Shown: positions 1-5,340 of the stretch, piece after piece
Layout: each line of letters starts with the position of its first letter
Position numbering within the stretch: the stretch's first letter is position 1
Assembly: GCA_023150055.1 (NCBI GenBank)
Contig: JAKLLP010000131.1
Coordinates: forward strand, 1 to 6,267
From: Gammaproteobacteria bacterium
GTDB taxonomy: Bacteria; Pseudomonadota; Gammaproteobacteria; Steroidobacterales; GCA-2729495
Direction: 5' to 3'
Length of the DNA: 6,267 nucleotides
Notes under the pieces: model-generated
What the model saw: only the letters and a program-made list of their open reading frames with translations
Database searches by the model: none
Told to the model about the DNA's origin: nothing
Program-made: the position numbers and the translations under genes

Positions 1-1
1 A

Positions 2-2074
2 TTGCGCGTGCCGGTGGATTGCGTTACCGGCACCAGCATGGGCGCGCTGGTCGGCGGAACGTTCGCCTCGGGCATGGCGCCGGAGGACATCGAGAAAGCG
101 GTGCTCGGCATCAACTGGTCGCGCACCGTCGGCAGCGAGGGCCTGCGCGATCGGACCCCGATCAACCGCAAGCTCGCCGGTATCACCTATACCAACTCGC
201 TGGATCTCGGCATCAAGAACGGCACCATCGAGGCGCCGGCCGGGTTGCTGAAGACCCAGGACATCGAGGACGTGATCCGCAGCCTGGTGTCCGATGCCCG
301 CTTTACCAAGGACTTCGACAAACTGCCCATCCCGTTTCGCGCGGTTGCGACCGACATGCTGGCCGGCGAGATGTTCGTGCTCGGCGAGGGCGATCTTTCG
401 GTCGCGATGCGCGCCAGCATGGCCGTGCCGGGCGCATTCTCGCCCGTCGTCCTCGGTGACCGCGTGCTCTCCGACGGCGGCATGATGCGCAACCTGCCGG
501 TGGACATCGCGCGCGAGCTGTGTGCCGACGTTGTCATTGCCGTGTCGCTCGCCTCGCCGCCACCGAAGCCCGAGAGCCTGGTGTCTGCCGTGGCGCTGGC
601 CGGTCGTTCGCTCGACGTGATGATCACGGCCAACCAGAACGCGCAGATCGCGACCCTGACCGGCAGCGATGTCAGCATCGTGGTGCCGATGGGCGACATC
701 GGTTCCGGGGATTTCCAGCGCGTGCCGGATGCGATACCGCTCGGGCGGGACGCCGCGCTCACGCACAAGGAGCAGCTGCTGCGGCTGGCGCTGCCCGAAG
801 CCGATTACCTGGCCTGGCGCCGGGGTGTGGAGCGCGCGAGTGACCGGGAGATCCGGCTGGCCGAGGTCCGTATCACGGGGCTCGACCGGGTCAACGAGAA
901 GTACGTACGCGCGCAGCTGCAGACGGTCGGACCCGGCACCACCGTGACCACGGCCGAAATCCAGGAGGATACCGGCAGGATTTTTGCGCTCGGCGACTTC
1001 GAGCGCGTCGAGTACCGGCTCACCGGGCCGGCCGATGCCCGCGTCCTGGAAGTCGGCGCGGTGGAAAAATCCTGGGGCCCGGACTTCGTGCGCTTCGACC
1101 TGGGATTGGCCGCCAATGGCGACGGCCGTCTCGAGGCGGTGCTGCGCGCCGACCACGACCGCACCTGGCTCAACTCGCGCGGCGGCCGCTGGCACAACGC
1201 CGTGCAGATTGGCGAGCAGACGCTTTTGCAGACCGACCTGTACCAGCCATTCGATATCCGGCAGCGGTTCTTCATCCAGCCGATCGTGCAGTACCAGCGC
1301 GACCTCGAGGATATCTACGACGATGGCGAACGCATCGCCAGTTACTTCGTGCGCGAGGCATTCGGCCAGGTCGATGTCGGCGCGAATCTCGGCACACGCG
1401 CCCAGCTCCGCGCCGGGTTGCGCCAGAGCTGGATCGGGGCGGACCGGGACACCGGCCCCAACGTCTTTCCGGAGGTCGAGACCGAGAAGGACGCCAGCGG
1501 CCAGTTTCGGGCGATCTACGACACGCGCGATTCTGCGGGCCTGCCGACCAGCGGCACGTTTCTCAATGCCCGCTACGTGGCGTCAGGCTCCTGGTTCGGC
1601 GGCAGGCAGGACTACGACCTCGTCGAAGGCGTGGCGCTCAAGGCGATCAGGTTTCGCGGTGACTCCCTCATTCTATTTGCCGGCGGCGGGGCGGAACTCG
1701 ACGGCGAGTTGCCGGTCACCGAGGAGTTCCAGCTCGGCGGCATCCGCACCTTTCCGGGGCTGCAGCCCGGCGAGCTGCGTGGGAGCAAGTACTGGTTTGC
1801 CGGCTCGCGCCAGTTCTGGAAACTGGCGGACATCCAGTCGCTGTTCGGCCAGGCACTGTATGGTGGCGTGCGTCTGCACGCCGGCCGCATGGGCGAGCGT
1901 ATCGACGGCGTGGGCGACGGGACGCTCTACGGCATCGCCGGTTCGCTCGGCGGGGCGACGCCCATCGGCCCGTTCCTACTTTCTCTAGGCTACGTCGACA
2001 ACGACAGCTGGCAGCTGCAGTTCGCGCTCGGCCGGCCGATCTCGGAGGGCTCCATCCTCGACGAGACCCGCTGA
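2..2074 (+). CDS. Patatin-like phospholipase with POTRA and Omp85-type barrel (PlpD/type Vd-like), 5' truncated
   Basis: This is the 3' part of a gene whose start lies left of the window. The frame is open at the edge, and the first codon (TTG) is best read as internal Leu. About 690 codons are visible. Residues 1-265 are a patatin lipase domain: GTSMG at 10-14 carries the nucleophile Ser12, ASMAVPGAFSPV is at 138-149, and DGG at 158-160 supplies the catalytic Asp. The Gly-rich oxyanion loop and any signal peptide are missing, as expected from truncation. Residues about 283-342 resemble one POTRA domain. From about 355 to the end is a 16-strand-type barrel, with the Omp85 pattern DTRD...PTSG at 507-517 and GGIRTFPGLQPGELRG (579-594) in the place of the loop-6 VRGF-type motif. 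Known relatives such as Pseudomonas PlpD pass a lipase through or onto the outer membrane, where it cleaves phospholipids. The last strand (about 670-680) is followed by ten residues ending in Arg rather than the usual terminal Phe. The family call is firm; secretion versus periplasmic retention cannot be decided here. Confidence 0.93.
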   Translation: MRVPVDCVTGTSMGALVGGTFASGMAPEDIEKAVLGINWSRTVGSEGLRDRTPINRKLAGITYTNSLDLGIKNGTIEAPAGLLKTQDIEDVIRSLVSDARFTKDFDKLPIPFRAVATDMLAGEMFVLGEGDLSVAMRASMAVPGAFSPVVLGDRVLSDGGMMRNLPVDIARELCADVVIAVSLASPPPKPESLVSAVALAGRSLDVMITANQNAQIATLTGSDVSIVVPMGDIGSGDFQRVPDAIPLGRDAALTHKEQLLRLALPEADYLAWRRGVERASDREIRLAEVRITGLDRVNEKYVRAQLQTVGPGTTVTTAEIQEDTGRIFALGDFERVEYRLTGPADARVLEVGAVEKSWGPDFVRFDLGLAANGDGRLEAVLRADHDRTWLNSRGGRWHNAVQIGEQTLLQTDLYQPFDIRQRFFIQPIVQYQRDLEDIYDDGERIASYFVREAFGQVDVGANLGTRAQLRAGLRQSWIGADRDTGPNVFPEVETEKDASGQFRAIYDTRDSAGLPTSGTFLNARYVASGSWFGGRQDYDLVEGVALKAIRFRGDSLILFAGGGAELDGELPVTEEFQLGGIRTFPGLQPGELRGSKYWFAGSRQFWKLADIQSLFGQALYGGVRLHAGRMGERIDGVGDGTLYGIAGSLGGATPIGPFLLSLGYVDNDSWQLQFALGRPISEGSILDETR

Positions 2075-2164
2075 GAAAATGGGGACAGTGACCTTTTTTC
2101 CGGGCGATCGCGGTGCGCCCATGGCTGGGCTGCCTTGGGAAAAAAGGTCACTGTCCCCATTTTC
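2075..2164. repeat. Perfect 27-bp inverted repeat filling the convergent intergenic gap
   Basis: The left arm is 2075-2101 and the right arm 2138-2164. They are exact reverse complements over 27 bp, sharing the core GGGGACAGTGACC next to a six-T run. The 36-nt centre can form either a 5-bp hairpin (2102-2106 with 2116-2120) or a 4-nt-loop hairpin (2117-2121 with 2126-2130). The left arm starts at the base after the TGA of the phospholipase gene. The right arm supplies two of the three bases of the TGA that ends the minus-strand gene. From memory, near-identical GGGGACAGT-type palindromes occur in many proteobacteria near REP-associated (Y1/IS200-like) transposases, so this may be a REP/MITE-like non-autonomous element. 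Being between converging genes, it could also stop transcription from both sides. However, the T runs lie inside the stem, so it is not a canonical intrinsic terminator. Confidence 0.85.
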
Positions 2165-3416
2165 ACTGCAGCACTAGCAGGACACCACCGACCGCGAGCA
2201 GCACGCCGGTCGCCATCAGGATCAGGCGGCGCAGCTCGGCGGCGCCGGTAAAGGCGACGATGCCGGCTTTCACCAGCGTGTTGGAGCCGGCGGCAATGAC
2301 GATCGTCGCCGCGGCGGGGGCGATGCTCGCCGGGGTCGAGGCGCCGAGGTTGGCCATCGACAGCGCGATGGCATCCACGTCGGTGAGGCCGGCCACCGCG
2401 CCGGCGAGATAGAGACCGGCATCGCCAAGGTAGACCTGCGCCGCCCGGGCGACCATGGTGACCACCCCGAACAGCAGGCCGAACTGGATCGCCTGGCGCA
2501 GCTCGAACGGGTTATCGCCGGCGGGTACTGTCGCGGTCTCGGTGGCCTTGCGCCGCCGCCACAGCGCCCAGCACATCGCCAGGCTCGCCAGCGCGAGCGC
2601 GCCCATCACCACCCCGAGACGCGCCGCGGTGGGGCGGCTGATGATCGCCACCATGATGATCACGCGCACGAACATCACGCTCCACGCGAGCAGGATGCCG
2701 AGGGCGAGCGCGCCCGACTGCGCCGGCTGCATGCGGCTGCGCTGGGCGAAACCCAGCGTGACGGCGGTGCTCGACACCAACCCGCCGAGCAGTCCGGTGA
2801 CGCCGATGCCATGCTCCGGGCCGACCATCTTGACGAGGATGTAGCTCGCGAAGTTCAGCCCCGAGATCAGGACCACCATCAGCCAGACCTTGTAGGGGTT
2901 GAGCACGTCGAGCGGTTCCGGGCCGAAATTCTGGTCCGGGACCAGCGGCAGGATGATCAGCGTGACGATCGCAAATTGCAGCGTCGCCTCGACATCTGCG
3001 CCCTCGATGCGCTGCGCGAGGTGATGCAGCCATTGCTTGAGCGCCAGCACCAGCGCGGTGGCGACGGCCAGCGAGGCGGCGAGCGGCACGTAGCCGCGCA
3101 GGCAGAGTGATCCCAGCAGGAAGGCGATGAGTGCGGTGACCTCCGTGGTGATGCCGACGTCGCCGCGTGCGGCCGTCACGGCATAGGACACGGTCACCAG
3201 CGAGGCGACGGCGACGAACACCGCCAGTCCGAGCCACGGCAGGCCGATCACCTGCTCGAAGTAGGCCGACATCGCCCCGGCCAGCGCGATCAGCCCGATG
3301 GTGCGCACCCCCGCGAAGCCCTTCTCGGGGCCCTTGATGCGCTCGCGCTCGAGGCCGAGCAGTACGCCGAGCCCGAGGGCCGCGCCGAAACGCAGGGCAA
3401 GCGTGATGTCGTCCAT
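2163..3416 (-). CDS. MgtC/SapB family, DUF4010-containing integral membrane protein
   Basis: This is a 417-aa polytopic inner-membrane protein. The N-terminal part has the MgtC/SapB signature: GLGVLLGLERER at 15-26, then GVRTIGLIALAGA at 36-48, with hydrophobic helices at about 58-81, 88-103 and 110-127. The C-terminal part (about 145-417) matches the DUF4010 pattern: ILPLVPD at 155-161, GLLGGLVSSTAVT at 208-220, AGLTDVDAIALSMA at 342-355 and GSNTLVKAG at 377-385, all set in further hydrophobic helices. I chose the start at 3416, which gives MDDITLALRFG and fits the family. An upstream extension to 3623 is Arg-rich, family-unlike and lacks support. MgtC proteins are linked to growth at low magnesium and control of ATP synthase; for this two-domain subfamily the substrate or role is not established. 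The gene converges on the phospholipase gene and is divergent from the operon beginning at 3691. There is no clear Shine-Dalgarno before the start; see the TATACT box. Confidence 0.9.
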   Translation of the reverse strand: MDDITLALRFGAALGLGVLLGLERERIKGPEKGFAGVRTIGLIALAGAMSAYFEQVIGLPWLGLAVFVAVASLVTVSYAVTAARGDVGITTEVTALIAFLLGSLCLRGYVPLAASLAVATALVLALKQWLHHLAQRIEGADVEATLQFAIVTLIILPLVPDQNFGPEPLDVLNPYKVWLMVVLISGLNFASYILVKMVGPEHGIGVTGLLGGLVSSTAVTLGFAQRSRMQPAQSGALALGILLAWSVMFVRVIIMVAIISRPTAARLGVVMGALALASLAMCWALWRRRKATETATVPAGDNPFELRQAIQFGLLFGVVTMVARAAQVYLGDAGLYLAGAVAGLTDVDAIALSMANLGASTPASIAPAAATIVIAAGSNTLVKAGIVAFTGAAELRRLILMATGVLLAVGGVLLVLQ

Positions 3417-3424
3417 GCTGGCCC

Positions 3425-3430
3425 AGTATA
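3425..3430 (-). promoter_or_regulatory. Possible -10 box (TATACT) for the MgtC/DUF4010 gene
   Basis: Read on the minus strand, TATACT (5/6 match to TATAAT) ends eight bases before the ATG at 3416. A transcript beginning 6-8 bases downstream would start at or just before the ATG, giving a leaderless or nearly leaderless mRNA. This would fit the lack of a Shine-Dalgarno site. No good -35 element is visible at 16-18 nt spacing, and there is no extended -10 TG, so a chance match is quite possible. Confidence 0.3.
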
Positions 3431-3615
3431 AGGGTTCGCCCGCCTCGGCCGTCGTCTGGCGTCGGGCCGCGTCTCCGGGCGATAATGGCGCGCCGGTCCG
3501 TCGGCGGGCCCGGACCACAAGAACCAACAGGTTGTTGTCAAAGCGTCGCGAAAAGCCCGATGGCGAGGCGCCCGGAGCGCAGGAACCGCAGTGTACACGC
3601 CGGTACATGAGGATT

Positions 3616-3636
3616 CCGAGCACCGAGCACCGAGCA
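3616..3636. repeat. Three tandem copies of the 7-mer CCGAGCA
   Basis: Three perfect head-to-tail copies lie at 3616-3622, 3623-3629 and 3630-3636, about 55 nt upstream of the ATG at 3691. They sit in the probable 5' leader or promoter zone of the operon. They could be slippage-prone microsatellite DNA or a cluster of binding sites. The sequence alone does not separate these. Confidence 0.7.
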
Positions 3637-3637
3637 A

Positions 3638-3655
3638 CGAAGCCAGCCGGCTTCG
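3638..3655 (+). other. Small hairpin in the leader of the 3691 operon
   Basis: CGAAGCC (3638-3644) pairs with GGCTTCG (3649-3655) around a 4-nt loop, giving a perfect 7-bp stem. A second, weaker pairing (AGCAG at 3657-3661 with CTGCT at 3674-3678) lies between this stem and the start codon and would partly hide the Shine-Dalgarno at 3678-3683. A T4 run follows only after several bases, so this is not a good terminator. An effect on translation is only a possibility. Confidence 0.45.
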
Positions 3656-3690
3656 CAGCAGATTTTCAATGACCTGCTAAGGAAAAAGTC

Positions 3691-4107
3691 ATGATGACCC
3701 GACATTACCTGCTCGTGCTGGCCACGACGCTGATCAGTGCTGAAGTGCTTGCGGACAATATTGCCGGCGTGGACCGCTTCCTGTGCAGTACGCTGCGGGC
3801 CACGGTCTGCGTCGCCGATGGCGATTGTGCGACCGTCGCGCCGGCGGACCTGAACATCCCGCAGTTCATCGAGGTCGATACGAAGGCGAAGTCGCTCGCC
3901 ACCACCGCGGCGAGTGGCGAGAACCGCAGGACCACGGCGGCCTTGATCAGTCGCGCGGAGGAGCGCCTCGTGATGCAGGGCTACGAGAACGGGCGTGCGT
4001 TCAGCATGCTGGTTCGCGAGGAGACCGGCCAGGCGTCGTTCGCCTCGGTGGCCGACGATCGCAGCGTTATCGTGTTCGCCGCCTGCACGCCCGCCCCGGG
4101 CCGTTGA
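3691..4107 (+). CDS. Secreted four-cysteine protein of unknown function
   Basis: 138 aa. The start at 3691 (ATG ATG; either could serve) follows TAAGGA at 3678-3683, seven bases upstream, a good Shine-Dalgarno. Residues 1-21 form a Sec signal peptide (MMTRHYLLVLATTLISAEVLA) with probable cleavage before Asp22, so the mature protein of about 117 aa is likely periplasmic. The mature part has four Cys (32, 40, 46 and 132), enough for two disulfides. It also carries the stretches NIPQFIEVDTKAKSL (55-69) and SGENRRTTA (75-83), and near its C-terminus VIVFAACTP. I recall similar small exported proteins (VDRLLC..., NVPQF..., ASGENR..., VFGACT) in other marine and environmental gammaproteobacteria, but know no function for them. 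It leads a compact operon with the glycine-zipper gene 31 nt downstream. It is a real gene by signal peptide, RBS and codon pattern; the function is unknown. Confidence 0.85.
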   Translation: MMTRHYLLVLATTLISAEVLADNIAGVDRFLCSTLRATVCVADGDCATVAPADLNIPQFIEVDTKAKSLATTAASGENRRTTAALISRAEERLVMQGYENGRAFSMLVREETGQASFASVADDRSVIVFAACTPAPGR

Positions 4108-4125
4108 TCAGCCGAAGATTCTTTC

Positions 4126-4130
4126 GAGGA
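4126..4130 (+). promoter_or_regulatory. Shine-Dalgarno site fixing the start of the glycine-zipper gene
   Basis: GAGGA lies eight bases before the ATG at 4139. The reading frame is open further upstream, to an ATG at 3995 inside the preceding gene. However, only the 4139 start has a ribosome site and gives a proper signal peptide, so it is preferred. Confidence 0.75.
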
Positions 4131-4138
4131 TTCCAGCC

Positions 4139-4696
4139 ATGTTGAACCGAATCGTACTGGCTCTCGCCACGCCCGCCCTGCTGATCGCCGCGGCGCAGGC
4201 CCAGGCGCAGGCTTCCGGTCAGAAATCACTGGCCGCGACCATGAATGTCTACGTCTTCCCCAACGCCGGCCAGGCGCCGACACAGCAGTCGAAAGACGAG
4301 GGTGAGTGCTACCAGTGGGCGGTCTCGAACACGGGATCGGATCCCTTCGACGTCCAGAAGCAGCAGACCGCGCAGGCGCAGCAGGCCGAGGCCGACAAGG
4401 CACAGGCTGCCGACGCGGGCGCCGGCAGCACGCGGAAAGGCGCCTTGCGTGGAGCGGCGGTCGGCGCACTCATCGGCGGCATCGCCGACGACGAGTGGGG
4501 CAAGGGCGCAGCGATCGGCGCGGCAGCAGGCGGAGTGGGCGGCAACGTGCGCGGGCGACGCAAGGCATCTGCGGCGACCGAGCAGGTGGAGGCGCAGGCG
4601 CAGCAGCAGCAGCAGGCGAGCGCAGCGCAGATCGAGAATTTCAAGAAGGCGTTCAGCGTCTGCCTCGAGGCCAAGAAGTACATGGTCAAGTATTGA
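4139..4696 (+). CDS. Exported glycine-zipper protein with Gln/Ala-rich flanks
   Basis: 185 aa. Residues 1 to about 24 are a signal peptide (MLNRIVLALATPALLIAAAQ followed by AQAQA). After it comes MNVYVFPNAGQAPTQQSKDEGECYQWA (35-61), a stretch I associate with YMGG/glycine-zipper family proteins, with NTGSDPF at 64-70. Residues 72-98 are Gln/Ala-rich and charged. Residues 101-137 are a glycine zipper with GxxxG spacing (GALRGAAVGALIGG, then GKGAAIGAAAGGVGG), likely a membrane-associating or oligomerising helical hairpin. A second Gln-rich segment (148-165) includes QQQQQ, and the protein ends ENFKKAFSVCLEAKKYMVKY. There are two Cys, at 57 and 175, flanking the zipper, so they might pair with each other. 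There is no lipobox, so it is not a lipoprotein. Such proteins sit in the envelope; some relatives are stress-linked, but no precise role is known. It lies 31 nt after the four-cysteine gene and 24 nt before the SpoIIAA-like gene. Confidence 0.88.
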   Translation: MLNRIVLALATPALLIAAAQAQAQASGQKSLAATMNVYVFPNAGQAPTQQSKDEGECYQWAVSNTGSDPFDVQKQQTAQAQQAEADKAQAADAGAGSTRKGALRGAAVGALIGGIADDEWGKGAAIGAAAGGVGGNVRGRRKASAATEQVEAQAQQQQQASAAQIENFKKAFSVCLEAKKYMVKY

Positions 4697-4720
4697 GGCC
4701 GAGGTGAGGAGTCTGCGGTC

Positions 4721-5092
4721 ATGAGTGCGGAAGTCGCCAGCGTCGAGAGTGGCACCATGACGGTGAGGGTCAGCGCGCGGCTGACCCAGTCCGAACTCGC
4801 CGCCATACAGAAGGAGGCCGGGTCGATCATCGAGCGCCTCGGCCGTGTGCGCATCCTCGTGCTGGCCGAGCATTTCCAGGGCTGGGAGGAAGGCGGGCAA
4901 TGGAACGATTTCTCCTTTCAGGAAGCCCATGACCAGCACATCGAGCGCATGGCGATTGTGGGGGACGAGAAATGGCAGGATCTCGCGCTGCTCTTCGCCT
5001 CGCAGGGCCTAAGGCCCTTCCCGATCGAATTCTTTCCGCCGGGGCGGTTGGCCGAAGCGCGGGCGTGGTTGAGTCAGGGGGCAGCTCGCTGA
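4721..5092 (+). CDS. SpoIIAA-like (STAS/SEC14-type) cytosolic protein
   Basis: 123 aa, no signal peptide and no membrane segment. It has the layout of the SpoIIAA-like family: a beta strand MTVRVSARLTQSEL (13-26), helix AAIQKEAGSIIERLG (27-41), RILVLAEHFQGWEEGGQWND (44-63), then IERMAIVGDEKWQ (74-86) and the closing PIEFFPPGRLAEARAWL (101-117). Length is normal for the family. Known members adopt a STAS/SEC14-like fold; a lipid or small-ligand role is often suggested but is not proven. I see no SpoIIAA-type phospho-serine motif, so an anti-sigma antagonist role is not supported. The start at 4721 has GAGGAG at 4706-4711, a nine-base spacing. An internal ATG at 4757 is possible but less well placed. 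It lies 24 nt after the glycine-zipper gene, so probably shares its transcript even though its product is cytosolic. Confidence 0.85.
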   Translation: MSAEVASVESGTMTVRVSARLTQSELAAIQKEAGSIIERLGRVRILVLAEHFQGWEEGGQWNDFSFQEAHDQHIERMAIVGDEKWQDLALLFASQGLRPFPIEFFPPGRLAEARAWLSQGAAR

Positions 5093-5140
5093 GCCAGCAG
5101 GGCGACCGGGCTAGAACCATCTCAAAACTGCTGCGCAGTC

Positions 5141-5175
5141 GTGATCCGGGCTCGGGTGGTGCCCGGAATCCTCAC
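5141..5175 (+). terminator. Hairpin after the 3691-5092 operon, possible terminator
   Basis: TCCGGGC (5145-5151) pairs exactly with GCCCGGA (5161-5167) around a nine-base loop. The stem can extend with GTGA (5141-5144) and TCAC (5172-5175) across a four-base bulge. It begins about 50 nt after the stop codon of the last operon gene, a natural place for a 3' end. No T run follows, so it may only protect an mRNA end, work with Rho, or have nothing to do with termination. Confidence 0.35.
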
Positions 5176-5195
5176 ATGCTGGCTGACATCCTGCG

Positions 5196-5219
5196 GTTCC
5201 ACCGACCGTTCGGCGGAAC
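5196..5219 (+). other. Second hairpin in the 5093-5340 gap
   Basis: GTTCC (5196-5200) and CCGA (5202-5205) pair with TCGG (5210-5213) and GGAAC (5215-5219). One A-C mismatch interrupts the ten-step stem, and the loop is CCGT. The compact shape next to the first hairpin suggests a structured RNA segment; no known family is recognised. Confidence 0.45.
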
Positions 5220-5340
5220 GCCATCGGATTACGGCGCTACCGCGAGAAGTGAGGTCGCCGTCCTTACCCGGATGACGCCCGCTCGCGACGTATTGAGATA
5301 GGTTCGAGTCCCGCAACGCCAAACAGGGAAAGGGGGGTAC

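Larger units (their letters stand above)
3417..3690. other. Divergent intergenic region, 274 nt, no gene seen
   Basis: This region separates the minus-strand membrane protein from the plus-strand operon. It should contain both promoters. I see the TATACT box near the minus-strand gene; a GTGTACAC palindrome at 3591-3598 followed by a second GTACA at 3603-3607; three tandem 7-nt repeats at 3616-3636; and a hairpin at 3638-3655. A TTGTCA (-35-like) at 3535-3540 has no matching -10 downstream. No confident sigma-70 promoter for the operon was found. The minus-strand frame stays open through much of it, but the translation is Arg-rich and does not look like a real N-terminus. Confidence 0.6.
5093..5340. 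other. Non-coding gap with RNA-like structure, no convincing gene
   Basis: The 248 nt between the SpoIIAA-like gene and the barrel gene contain two strong hairpins (5141-5175 and 5196-5219), possible longer-range pairing CGGCG (5232-5236) with CGCCG (5256-5260), and a GGTTCGAGTCC at 5301-5311 identical to the tRNA B-box/T-loop consensus. No complete tRNA cloverleaf can be drawn. I find no sure promoter for the barrel gene, though one is expected here. It may be a 5' leader, a small RNA or a decayed RNA-gene remnant. Confidence 0.5.

Noticed and set aside
187..768. Long open frame antisense to the patatin domain
   Set aside because: It is a Ser/Arg-rich mirror of a well-recognised gene. Open antisense frames are expected at this GC content, and it shows no family-like motif or RBS.
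2512..3237. Long alternate frame inside the MgtC/DUF4010 gene
   Set aside because: The translation is Arg/Gly/Ala-rich and without hydrophobic organisation, while the overlapping frame has clear family motifs and membrane helices.
3535..3563. Sigma-70 promoter with TTGTCA at 3535-3540
   Set aside because: No -10-like hexamer is found at 16-18 nt downstream.
3417..3623. N-terminal extension of the MgtC/DUF4010 protein by 69 residues
   Set aside because: The extra residues are Arg-rich and unlike the family's N-terminus. The protein starting at 3416 begins just where MgtC-type proteins normally do.
3995..4138. Upstream start for the glycine-zipper protein at 3995
   Set aside because: It lies inside the preceding gene, would bury the signal peptide behind an Arg/Pro-rich stretch, and lacks a ribosome site. 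GAGGA before 4139 decides the start.
4370..4606. Repeated 15-nt GCGCAGGCGCAGCAG (4370-4384 and 4592-4606)
   Set aside because: Both copies encode Gln/Ala-rich low-complexity segments of one protein, so codon reuse explains them without a mobile or regulatory repeat.
4226..4939. Leu-rich antisense frame over the glycine-zipper and SpoIIAA-like genes
   Set aside because: The Leu/Arg runs come from reading GCG/CAG-rich codons backwards, and it spans two well-supported genes.
5176..5301. 41-codon frame starting ATG 5176 with the peptide MLADILRFHR
   Set aside because: The first ten residues faintly recall a stretch in FAD-dependent oxidoreductases, but the rest does not continue the resemblance, there is no good RBS, and both hairpins and the T-loop motif lie close to or overlap it. 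It could be a decayed fragment, but this is not supported.
5235..5325. Complete tRNA gene
   Set aside because: Only the T-loop motif fits. No A-box, anticodon arm or acceptor pairing could be drawn.
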